From assembly GCA_964434955.1 (NCBI GenBank), contig CAYSXI010000230.1:1-7032 (forward strand): 7,032 nucleotides of DNA, read 5' to 3'. Source of the DNA: JANQLU01 sp964434955. GTDB taxonomy: Bacteria; Planctomycetota; Planctomycetia; Pirellulales; Pirellulaceae. Positions 1 to 6,479 of this stretch are shown here, piece by piece. The notes under the pieces were generated by a model that made no database searches, was not told the DNA's origin, and saw nothing but the letters and a program-made list of their open reading frames with translations. The position numbers and the translations under genes were made by a program. Positions within the stretch are counted from its first letter, which is position 1. Each line of letters begins with the position of its first letter.

Positions 1-1176
1 AACACCAGATCCGACGGTACGGCCACCTTCGCGAATCGCGAAACGGTTCTGCTCATCCATCGCGATTGGCTTATGAAGCTCAACCGTCAGCTTGACACTA
101 TCACCTGGCATGCACATTTCTGCATCAACAAGGTTCGCAGTACCAGTTACGTCTGTAGTACGGAAGTAGAACTGAGGACGGTAACCGCTGAAGAATGGCG
201 TGTGACGACCACCCTCATCCTTGCTCAGGCAGTAAATCTCAGCTTCGAACTTCGAGTGAGGAGTAATCGAAGCAGGCTTCGCAATCACCTGACCACGACG
301 AATTTCTTCACGCTTAACACCACGAAGAAGAAGACCAACGTTGTCACCAGCACGACCCTGATCAAGGATCTTGCGGAACATCTCAACACCCGTGCAAGTC
401 GTCTTCATTGGCTCAGCTTCGAGACCAATGATTTCAACTTCGTCGCCTGTATTGATAACACCACGCTCAACACGACCAGTCGCAACAGTACCACGACCTT
501 CGATTGAGAAAACGTCCTCAACAGCCATCAAGAACGGCTTGTCCTCTTCACGCTTTGGCTCAGGGATATAAGAGTCAATCGCTTCCATCAAATCAGTGAT
601 GCACTGACTCTTCTCTGGATCCGCAGGATTATTCAGAGCAGGAAGAGCTGAACCACGAACGATAGGAGCATTATCACCATCGAATTCATACTTACTAAGA
701 AGCTCACGAACTTCCATTTCTACGAGCTCAAGAAGCTCTTCATCATCAACAAGGTCACACTTGTTAAGGAAAACAACGAGAGCAGGAACATCAACCTGAC
801 GAGCAAGAAGAACGTGCTCTTTCGTCTGAGGCATTGGGCCATCAGCAGCAGAAACAACAAGAATAGCACCGTCCATCTGGGCAGCACCAGTAATCATGTT
901 CTTAATGAAGTCAGCGTGACCTGGGCAGTCAATGTGTGCGTAGTGACGATTCGGTGTTTCATACTCAACGTGAGCAACCGAAATCGTTACGGTTTTTGTG
1001 GCATCACGAACAGTACCACCCTTCGCGATATCTGAATATTCCTTCGCTTCAGCCAGGCCCTTTGCAGCCTGAACAGCAAGAATTGATGCGGTCGTGGTCG
1101 TCTTTCCATGGTCAATATGCCCAATGGTGCCAACGTTCACGTGAGGTTTTGTCCTCTCAAAAGTATCCTTGGCCAT
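1..1176 (-). CDS. tuf: Elongation factor Tu (3' end cut by window edge)
   Basis: EF-Tu is the GTPase that carries aminoacyl-tRNA to the ribosomal A site in the cytoplasm. The 392 visible residues begin MAKDTFERTKPHVNVG and end GGRTVGSGV, so only about six or seven C-terminal residues are missing. Visible G-domain motifs are the P-loop GHIDHGKT (residues 19-26), DCPGH (83-87, with the catalytic His at 87) and NKCD (138-141). Domains 2 and 3 follow, with GRGTVATGR and the tRNA-binding region containing GGRHTPF. Switch I is unusual: where most bacteria have RGITI there is KTVTI (61-65), although the Mg-binding Thr (64) is kept. Codon choice is strongly biased to CGT, GGT, GTT and CTT, as expected of a highly expressed gene. 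The start is the only one giving the canonical N-terminus. It lies 74 bases downstream of tRNA-Thr(GGU) and is probably cotranscribed with the four tRNAs. Confidence 0.98.
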   Translation of the reverse strand, partial: MAKDTFERTKPHVNVGTIGHIDHGKTTTTASILAVQAAKGLAEAKEYSDIAKGGTVRDATKTVTISVAHVEYETPNRHYAHIDCPGHADFIKNMITGAAQMDGAILVVSAADGPMPQTKEHVLLARQVDVPALVVFLNKCDLVDDEELLELVEMEVRELLSKYEFDGDNAPIVRGSALPALNNPADPEKSQCITDLMEAIDSYIPEPKREEDKPFLMAVEDVFSIEGRGTVATGRVERGVINTGDEVEIIGLEAEPMKTTCTGVEMFRKILDQGRAGDNVGLLLRGVKREEIRRGQVIAKPASITPHSKFEAEIYCLSKDEGGRHTPFFSGYRPQFYFRTTDVTGTANLVDAEMCMPGDSVKLTVELHKPIAMDEQNRFAIREGGRTVGSGV

Positions 1177-1250
1177 ACGTCTATTTACCTGTTATCTCTC
1201 TTAACTAACCAAGCTAAAAATCGACCCGAAAGCCGACCACAAAAATACAA

Positions 1251-1323
<73 letters not shown>

Positions 1324-1357
1324 AGTTCAATTGGTTGTCCGCCCAGAAGCATACGAT

Positions 1358-1429
<72 letters not shown>

Positions 1430-1716
1430 TTTTAACCCAATTTATTGCACCCAGATCAAGACAAGTTGAACCGGGCATTATTTCCTATTTATCCGATTAG
1501 ATCAAACGAGATCCGATCGATTACGCGCCCAACGCCTTTCGGGTGCAAAATATCTATGAATTGTGTTGTGATTTTCTGTGTTTCCGAAAAAGCCAGCAAG
1601 TCGATTTGGGGCTCAAATCACTCACTTCGACATTTGGGGAATGGGATTTGACCCTTTTTTCCAGTTGCCGATTAAACATTTAGCTGCTTCGGTTTTTTCG
1701 ACTCCATACGATTGAG
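1430..1716 (-). other. 287-base spacer inside the tRNA-tuf cluster
   Basis: This spacer between tRNA-Tyr and tRNA-Gly is AT-richer than its surroundings. I see no convincing gene in it: the short open frames lack a good ribosome binding site and any recognisable family. No clear intrinsic terminator is visible. A weak promoter-like pair on the minus strand (TTCAAC, 17 bases, CAATAA) lies just upstream of tRNA-Gly, but the match to consensus is poor. It may be a long processed linker or may contain a second start for the Gly-Thr-tuf part. Confidence 0.4.
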
Positions 1717-1799
1717 TGGGGGGAGCAGGATTCGAACCTGCGAAGGCATGAGCCAACAGATTTACAGTCTGTCCCGTTTGACCGCTTCGGTACCCCCCC
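1717..1799 (-). tRNA. tRNA-Tyr (anticodon GUA)
   Basis: An 83-base class II tRNA with the long variable arm typical of bacterial tRNA-Tyr. The 5' acceptor strand is seven Gs, pairing with TCCCCCC (one G-U). The anticodon stem ACAGA/TCTGT holds the loop CTGTAAA with anticodon GTA, and the T arm contains GGTTCGAATCC. The discriminator is A, as expected for tRNA-Tyr, and no CCA is encoded. It lies 65 bases downstream of tRNA-Thr(UGU) and corresponds to tyrU of the E. coli cluster. Confidence 0.96.
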
Positions 1800-1864
1800 G
1801 AATCTGTATTCCCCTTTTCTTGTCTGCTCGTCCCGAAAACCCTATAAAACCAGGCCGACGGAAG

Positions 1865-1937
1865 AGCCAGCGGAGGGATTCGAACCCACGACCGGCGGTT
1901 TACAAAACCGCTGCTCTGCCAACTGAGCTACGCTGGC
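1865..1937 (-). tRNA. tRNA-Thr (anticodon UGU)
   Basis: A 73-base cloverleaf. The acceptor strands GCCAGCG and CGCTGGC are fully paired, the D arm is TAGCTCAGTTGGCAGAGC, the anticodon stem GCGGT/ACCGC holds the loop TTTGTAA with anticodon TGT, and the T arm contains GGTTCGAATCC. The discriminator is T and no CCA is encoded. It is the first gene of the cluster, about 13 bases after the predicted transcription start, and corresponds to thrU of E. coli. Confidence 0.96.
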
Positions 1938-1956
1938 GGAGAATCGAAAACCGGTA

Positions 1957-1984
1957 AATATACCCAAACTGTTTTCACCCGCAA
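1957..1984 (-). promoter_or_regulatory. Predicted sigma-70-type promoter of the tRNA-tuf operon
   Basis: On the minus strand, TTGCGG (1979-1984) is followed by a 16-base spacer and TATATT (1957-1962). Both match the -35 and -10 consensus well, and the sequence just upstream (about 1985-2010) is AT-rich, like an UP element. The predicted start is near 1950, leaving a 5' leader of about 13 bases before tRNA-Thr(UGU), which is normal for a stable-RNA operon. The call rests on sequence and position only. Confidence 0.6.
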
Positions 1985-2227
1985 TACGAAATGACCATTT
2001 AATTGACGAAAGGTTCCGGGTTTTCTGCGGCATACAAAGTCTCCTATATATAGGCCCATCCGACCGGCCGACCGCGTCCACCGTTTTGGCCCAACGGCCG
2101 CCTCGAAAACCGGCCATTCTTTGGGAATCCGGTGAATTTCCAGCCAGATCGGAGGTTCGACAGCGGAATCGACCCGGGAAACCACGATCGGCCCGCCGGA
2201 ATCTCAACCTGGATTCCCTCCGGCATC
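1985..2227. other. Intergenic region between the PEP-CTERM gene terminator and the tRNA-tuf promoter
   Basis: No gene is supported in this stretch. Open frames on both strands lack a start with a ribosome binding site and any family resemblance, and one of them runs through tRNA-Thr(UGU). It contains a perfect 12-base palindrome, CCTATATATAGG (2043-2054), whose TATATA core could act as an extra -10 element, but no matching -35 is apparent. The rest, about 2060-2220, is GC-rich with several short CCGG-containing inverted repeats that I cannot assign. Confidence 0.45.
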
Positions 2228-2258
2228 AAAAAAGGCCGCGGCATTCGCCACGGCCTTT
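2228..2258 (-). terminator. Intrinsic terminator of the PEP-CTERM gene
   Basis: On the minus strand, AAAGGCCG (2251-2258 arm) pairs perfectly with CGGCCTTT (2231-2238 arm) over 8 bp. Three further inner pairs (GGC/GCC) close a four-base loop, and a run of six Ts follows. It starts about 55 bases after the stop codon of the PEP-CTERM gene. It separates that gene from the tRNA-tuf operon, which reads the same way. Confidence 0.85.
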
Positions 2259-2312
2259 GCTCAAGGGCCTTTGCTTATGAGCCCCGCTCGTCGAAAGCTA
2301 CCAATTTGCAGG

Positions 2313-5135
2313 CTACTTGGCCGATCGGCGTCGCCGACGCATGACAGCCGCCAAGCCAACCAGACCGAGAATGATGGCTGCCGATGGCTCGGGAACCGCC
2401 GTGAACAACATCACGTCATTTCCGTCGCCACCCTGATAACTGATGAACAGATCAAGATTTCCGTCGTTGGCAACAATGTCGCCCTCGGCAAAATTCGCAA
2501 AAACACCCGATAGGACGCCGTCGACTTCGGCGATGATAAATTGGTCATTGCCGGTCAGCGTATAACCGTTCAAGAAATCCACCTGAAGGTCGCCCGCCAA
2601 AGCGAGATCGCCGGCGATATCCAACTTGTCAAATTCGCCTTCGTTCAAGCCTTCCAGTTCGATCACCGTCAAAGCGTTTTGACCAATCGCGACGCTACCT
2701 TCGAACTCAACGACGTTGGGGCTGTTACCCGGACGCAAGTCGCCTTCAAAGTAAACCGTGCCCGTCCCGGTGTAGGTCCCGGCTCCACTGGTCGCACCAA
2801 AGAATACTGTCTTGCTGTCCGCCGCAGTGCGAATCTCGGTACCGTTGTTAATCACGTCATCAAAGAACGTCGTGGTTCCGCCACCGCTGGTCACGATCTG
2901 GCCACCGCTCAAGTTGTTGACATCGCCGAGAACATCCGCGTTTCCGCCACTGAATGCCATGACGCCCTGGTTGGTCCAACCGCCGTCCGAGATGAACTGG
3001 CCGCGACCGCTGATGAATCCGCCTGCGAGGTTCGCGAAGTCTTCGTCAAAACGGATCTGACCACCAAAGTTGTTGATCTCGCCCGAGTTTTCACCACTGC
3101 CCAGGAATCGCATTCTTTCACCGGCGATCGTTTCAACTTCGCCCGTGGAAGTGTTGATCAAGGACGTGTGAAGCGTACCGTCGCCATAGAGGGTTCCCGT
3201 GTTGGAAACCAGCACATCCGTCATATCGACGTTGCTGTTTTGAAGGACACTGATGGTGTCGACATCGTGAAAACCGGAAATGCTCGTTGAGCCAGCCAGC
3301 GACCCGCTGTTTCCATTGATCTCGCCAAAGTCTTCCCAGGACATGGTTCCGAATTCGAGCCGACCGCCGTTCAAGTTGATGTTGCCGCTGCCATAGAGGT
3401 AAGTCGTTCCGCCAACTTTGACCAAGCCACCGGCCTGGATATTCAGCGTACCATTCGAACCGTTTTGTCCAACATAAAGATTGGTTGCGGTGTCCCAAGT
3501 TGAGCCAGTTCCCTGGACTGTCGCGGTACCTGTTCCACTTGCGTTCACGCCAAGATAGGCGTAGTCGTTAGTCACCGTTCCACCATTGGAAATCGTGAGT
3601 GATCCTGTGCCGTTGTGGCCAATGTGCAACCGTTGAGACATATTCCATTCGGCGTTCGGACCGCTAACTGCTGCCGATCCATTGGTCGACGAAAGGTAGC
3701 CGAGATAGCCGTATTCGTTTGAAACGGAACCGTTGGAGATGTTAAGTGAGGCCGACGAACTGTCGCTTACGTTGACCGCTGCAACGGAAAACGTTGAGGT
3801 CGCAGAGTCACCAATATTCAGATTTCCTTGCGAGCTCACATCGATTGATCCGGTCGCACCGGAACTGAAACCGACATAAACGCGATCACCCACGCTCCAT
3901 TTCGATCCTGATCCGGTGATGGAAACGGAACCATCGGCGGAACTGCCTGAATACCCAACGTAGCCGGATGAGGCATTGGTGATGCTGCCCCCGTTAGCGA
4001 TATCCAACAATCCGGTCCCGTAGACACCAATGTACTTGTGACCGGACGAATCCCATTTCGATCCTGCGCCATCTACCGTCACCGTTCCGTTGCTATTGGC
4101 ATAGTATCCGATAAAGGAATTGCTGCTGTTGATCACGCCTCCGCTTAGAACGTCGATATTTCCATCGCCATTGAGACCGGTATAGCTTGTTATCGTATTG
4201 AACGTCCCTCGTACTTCCAAATCGCCTTTCGTGTTGAGGTTGTAGCCAAGGTAAGAATGATGATTGTTATTGACGGTCGACCCGTCGCGAACAAACATGT
4301 AAGCGGTATTGCCGCCAGTATCGCCAATCGTGAGTCCAGACGTGTTACTCGGGTTGCTGTCCCCCACAACGACGCGACCTCCGGATGAGATGTTTAGCGT
4401 GCCATTGACTCCGCTCGAGTTAGATCCAACATACAAGTTTGTGTTGATCCACTCGGAACCAGAACCGGTGATTGTCGCTGTTCCACTTCCGCCGGAACCG
4501 AAACCCATGTAACCAGTCGAGTTTGAGATCGAGCTTCCACCACTGACAAACAACGAACCTGATCCGTAGTAACCGACGTAGTTTACGCTTGAGAAATTCG
4601 CTGTCGAACCGTTGTTCAGATTCATACTTCCGTGAATTCTGAGAACGGAGTTCGAATTCAAATCCGCGAGCGAGTTACCGAGCGTCAAGCTACTTCCATT
4701 GCCAATGTCTACATAGCTGTTGAGGTTGAGAGCGACGTTCGTCGTTGTCAATGATCCGCCGATAATACTGAGAGATGGCGACGAGTAGCCGGCTGAAAGT
4801 GTGCGCTGGCCCCCGACTCCAGAAAATGTGTAGTTGCCCGACAAGAACTGAAGACGGCCTACGTTTCGGTTGCCTGAAAAGTAAACGATGTCACTTGCCC
4901 CTGAAAAACGCGCAGTATCCGTCGACAACGGCACGCCGCTTGGACTCCAGCCATTACTTGAACTCCAGTAGGTAGCCGAGTTAGTCCAAGTACGCGTAAT
5001 TTGGGCCGAGGCCTGTTGAAGTACCAATGCCGGCGCGATCATCACTGCCAGGGCCAGTACAAAACTCCACTTTCCACTGATCCCGCAAATTCCATTTCCC
5101 AGGTTCCGCAACCTATTCTTCCACCTGTTGTTCAT
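2313..5135 (-). CDS. PEP-CTERM protein with T5SS/PEP-CTERM-associated beta-strand repeats
   Basis: A 940-residue protein predicted to be exported and sorted at the envelope by an exosortase; none is encoded here. A basic N-terminus and hydrophobic stretch (about 23-40) end at ASA-Q (44/45), a likely signal peptidase site. Residues 190-576 hold imperfect repeats of about 50 residues with the pattern G-x-A/V-T-V-x-G-x-G-S-x-W, then Y-V/I-G, then G-x-L-x-I-x-N-G-G; the landmark Trp residues are 229, 361, 413, 497 and 547. This is the repeat I recognise from T5SS/PEP-CTERM proteins, expected to fold as a beta-helix. Residues 795-912 resemble autotransporter passenger ends (RPGNSPN, then GDGNDV). 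The C-terminus has VPEPS (914-918), a hydrophobic helix (919-932) and five Arg (933-937), the PEP-CTERM signal. No beta-barrel is present, so it is not a self-translocating autotransporter. Its ligand and role are unknown; matrix, adhesion or surface structure is a guess. Confidence 0.9.
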   Translation of the reverse strand: MNNRWKNRLRNLGNGICGISGKWSFVLALAVMIAPALVLQQASAQITRTWTNSATYWSSSNGWSPSGVPLSTDTARFSGASDIVYFSGNRNVGRLQFLSGNYTFSGVGGQRTLSAGYSSPSLSIIGGSLTTTNVALNLNSYVDIGNGSSLTLGNSLADLNSNSVLRIHGSMNLNNGSTANFSSVNYVGYYGSGSLFVSGGSSISNSTGYMGFGSGGSGTATITGSGSEWINTNLYVGSNSSGVNGTLNISSGGRVVVGDSNPSNTSGLTIGDTGGNTAYMFVRDGSTVNNNHHSYLGYNLNTKGDLEVRGTFNTITSYTGLNGDGNIDVLSGGVINSSNSFIGYYANSNGTVTVDGAGSKWDSSGHKYIGVYGTGLLDIANGGSITNASSGYVGYSGSSADGSVSITGSGSKWSVGDRVYVGFSSGATGSIDVSSQGNLNIGDSATSTFSVAAVNVSDSSSASLNISNGSVSNEYGYLGYLSSTNGSAAVSGPNAEWNMSQRLHIGHNGTGSLTISNGGTVTNDYAYLGVNASGTGTATVQGTGSTWDTATNLYVGQNGSNGTLNIQAGGLVKVGGTTYLYGSGNINLNGGRLEFGTMSWEDFGEINGNSGSLAGSTSISGFHDVDTISVLQNSNVDMTDVLVSNTGTLYGDGTLHTSLINTSTGEVETIAGERMRFLGSGENSGEINNFGGQIRFDEDFANLAGGFISGRGQFISDGGWTNQGVMAFSGGNADVLGDVNNLSGGQIVTSGGGTTTFFDDVINNGTEIRTAADSKTVFFGATSGAGTYTGTGTVYFEGDLRPGNSPNVVEFEGSVAIGQNALTVIELEGLNEGEFDKLDIAGDLALAGDLQVDFLNGYTLTGNDQFIIAEVDGVLSGVFANFAEGDIVANDGNLDLFISYQGGDGNDVMLFTAVPEPSAAIILGLVGLAAVMRRRRRSAK

Positions 5136-5141
5136 TTCTTA

Positions 5142-5218
5142 CTCTCGTGTATCTCAGGGCATTACCTCGGGATCGTCGGCGCATGCCTGGCGAAATCCCG
5201 TTACCCCTGATGCGAGAA
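5142..5218 (-). promoter_or_regulatory. Possible structured 5' leader of the PEP-CTERM gene
   Basis: Three nested 6-bp stems sit directly upstream of the start codon: 5142-5147 with 5213-5218 (one G-U), 5154-5159 with 5205-5210 (TCAGGG/CCCTGA), and 5168-5173 with 5195-5200 (CGGGAT/ATCCCG). A small GGC/GCC helix lies inside the apical loop (5178-5187). The bases GGTAA occur on both sides of one internal loop. The 3' arm of the outer stem contains GAGAG, the best Shine-Dalgarno candidate, six bases before the ATG, so the fold could block translation. It matches no riboswitch class I know. No convincing promoter was seen in the 207 bases between yidD and this gene. Confidence 0.4.
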
Positions 5219-5342
5219 AGGTTTTCAACGCTGCAAGAAAAAAATGAGCTTTGGCGGAATTAGTTTTGACCGCGTCACGATCACGACCATTGACGGAGTT
5301 TCGTCAGCCGCCATAGGAAAACGACGAGCCGCAATGCACCTG

Positions 5343-5681
5343 CTAGGTCTTGGGGACCGGGTCGGGCGTCCCCAGCTCGACATCGGTTCGGCAACGCCAC
5401 AGCCGGTCCCAAGTCAGCATCAAACCCCGACGAATCCCGTGACGCTCCACGGCTTCGAGGCTGTAGCGCGAACATGTCGGATGATAGGGACAAGTTGTCG
5501 TCTTACGCGTGATCGGCCGCCCAAAGACTTGATAGTTGCGGACCAGGCCAATGTATATCGTTGCCGTCCACTGCCGCTGGGGCGGTCGAAATGAATCCGC
5601 GATGCAGGCGATGATCAAAAGGAAAATCATCGCCAAATAGGGATGCGGACGATGCAACCACTTTTCAATTGTCTGTCGCAT
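5343..5681 (-). CDS. yidD: Membrane protein insertion efficiency factor YidD
   Basis: YidD is a small inner-membrane-associated protein that helps the YidC insertase place proteins in the membrane. The 112-residue product carries the family core: a GLVRNYQVF segment (45-53, compare the IRxYQ region of E. coli YidD), C64-P-Y-H-P-T-C70-S, then Y73, the H-G pair at 81-82, RLWRC (93-97) and DPVP (107-110). It is longer at the N-terminus than the roughly 85-residue E. coli form because of a hydrophobic helix at about 14-30, which suggests real membrane anchoring instead of an amphipathic helix alone. The usual Pro and Gly-Gly after RC are replaced (RCRTDVELG). The start lies 24 bases after the upstream small membrane protein, so they probably share a transcript. 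It is not next to rpmH, rnpA or yidC here. Confidence 0.93.
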   Translation of the reverse strand: MRQTIEKWLHRPHPYLAMIFLLIIACIADSFRPPQRQWTATIYIGLVRNYQVFGRPITRKTTTCPYHPTCSRYSLEAVERHGIRRGLMLTWDRLWRCRTDVELGTPDPVPKT

Positions 5682-5705
5682 GAACGGACGCGCCTCAATC
5701 CCTGT

Positions 5706-6368
5706 TTAGTACATCGGTTTGCCCTGATGCGGACCGCCATGAGGTCCATGATGGGGAGGACCAGGCGTGCGATTGTTTCGCCCAGCCAACAGATAGATCA
5801 ACAACCCAAGCACGCCCAAGAAGAAAACCAGGAGCACCCACAGTGCCGCGTTGTCGACGTTGTTTCTTGTCGCATCGTTGTAAACGTAGATCATCATCCA
5901 GATTTGAAGCGCGATTCCGATGACGCCCATCAAGATTGAAAAGCCGATGATGGCTCCATAGGCTCCACATACGCCACACACCATGCAGCCGGCAGCTCCA
6001 GCTGCCGGATCGCCCCCCGGCCCAAAGGGATCGTCGCCAAAGGGATCGTCGCCGAACGGATCATCGTCGAAGGGATCGCCGAAAGGGTCGTTCGGATCGT
6101 CGTTTTGATTTTGACTATTTGGCGATTCCTGCACGGATGCACGATTCGACCTGATTTGCTCAACCGCCGATCCGTGCAAACTCGACTTGGCATGGGGATT
6201 TTGATTCGCCGAAGTCGTTTGGCTTTCGTGTGCCGCTTGGCTTTCCTGCGCTAGCAAATTAACGGGAACCGAACCGAATCCAACGAAGGCGGCCAAGGCC
6301 AGCGCGAGCAGGCAAACCCACCGAAACGGTAACTGAGTTTGCTTCAATGAAAAATCCGATCGGCTCAT
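5706..6368 (-). CDS. Secreted/membrane protein with DPFGD repeats, CxxCxxC cluster and PLDc_N-like membrane hairpin
   Basis: I do not recognise this 220-residue protein as a named gene. A signal-like hydrophobic segment (about 16-40, possible cleavage after LLA, residue 40) is followed by a polar Gln/Ser/Asn-rich linker (41-90), an acidic repeat of DDPFG units (91-116), a Gly/Ala spacer, and C128-x2-C131-x2-C134. Two membrane segments follow (about 138-162 and 174-196), joined by YNDATRNNVDNA and ending LIYLLAGR. That pattern resembles the PLDc_N domain, a two-helix module often found without a nuclease domain. The tail is rich in His, Gly and Pro (201-217). It shares the Cys-cluster and two-helix plan with the neighbour at 6480-6821. 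Translation probably uses a duplicated AGGAGA. With yidD just downstream, a role in envelope protein assembly is possible but unproven. Confidence 0.75.
   Translation of the reverse strand: MSRSDFSLKQTQLPFRWVCLLALALAAFVGFGSVPVNLLAQESQAAHESQTTSANQNPHAKSSLHGSAVEQIRSNRASVQESPNSQNQNDDPNDPFGDPFDDDPFGDDPFGDDPFGPGGDPAAGAAGCMVCGVCGAYGAIIGFSILMGVIGIALQIWMMIYVYNDATRNNVDNAALWVLLVFFLGVLGLLIYLLAGRNNRTPGPPHHGPHGGPHQGKPMY
6021..6080 (-). repeat. 15-base tandem repeat encoding DDPFG units
   Basis: Four consecutive 15-base units (6021-6035, 6036-6050, 6051-6065, 6066-6080) resemble one another, with the shared core AAGGGATCGTC on the plus strand and a few substitutions. Degenerate partial units continue to about 6102. 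The period is a multiple of three, so copy-number change would keep the reading frame. They encode the acidic DPFGD stretch of the membrane protein. Confidence 0.85.
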
Positions 6369-6397
6369 CTGTCTGGCTCTCCTGTCTGGCTCTCCTG
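6369..6397 (-). promoter_or_regulatory. 13-base direct duplication carrying two Shine-Dalgarno copies
   Basis: On the minus strand the unit CAGGAGAGCCAGA occurs twice in tandem, followed by CAG and then the ATG at 6368. Each unit contains AGGAGA. The proximal copy is nine bases from the start codon, a near-ideal spacing, and the distal copy is 13 bases further upstream. This fixes the start of the 220-residue protein. Confidence 0.8.
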
Positions 6398-6407
6398 AAT
6401 CTTCGCG

Positions 6408-6443
6408 AAAAAAAAGGCCTTCGCCGCACTACGACGAAAGCCT
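6408..6443 (-). terminator. Intrinsic terminator after the 113-residue membrane protein
   Basis: On the minus strand, AGGCTTTCG (6435-6443) pairs with CGAAGGCCT (6415-6423) over 9 bp with one G-U and an 11-base loop, followed by an eight-T run whose first T is also the last stem base. It begins about 36 bases after the stop codon of the upstream gene and ends only about 40 bases before the ATG of the next gene. That gene must therefore depend on read-through or on a promoter I could not identify. Confidence 0.85.
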
Positions 6444-6479
6444 GTTGTCTCAGGATTCTCGAAAGGGCATGCGTCCTTC

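Noticed and set aside
73..507. 144-codon open frame opposite tuf
   Set aside because: An antisense shadow produced by the strong codon bias of tuf, with no family resemblance or ribosome binding site.
1712..1957. 81-codon plus-strand frame across two tRNA genes
   Set aside because: Segments such as GGSRIRTCEG and RRDSNPRP are reverse-strand translations of tRNA T arms, not a protein.
1842..2207. 121-codon minus-strand frame overlapping tRNA-Thr(UGU)
   Set aside because: Its most convincing part, VAQLAEQRFCKPPVVGSNP, is a translation of the tRNA gene itself, a common false protein call.
2541..3290. 249-codon open frame on the plus strand, inside the PEP-CTERM gene
   Set aside because: It is antisense to a well-supported repeat protein, resembles no family, and long antisense frames are expected opposite Gly/Ser/Asn/Thr-rich repeat coding.
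5136..5218. Possible TPP riboswitch because of CTGAGATAC near the PEP-CTERM start
   Set aside because: The other conserved TPP elements are absent, the motif is at the wrong end of the structure, and a thiamine link to this gene makes no sense.
5291..5306. 5-bp hairpin TGACG/CGTCA downstream of yidD as a terminator
   Set aside because: The stem is short and no T run follows it; the seven-T run at 5238-5244 (minus strand) has no hairpin directly before it.
5706..6368. Phospholipase D-type nuclease
   Set aside because: Only the two-helix N-terminal-like module is seen; no HKD motif is present, so no catalytic activity is implied.
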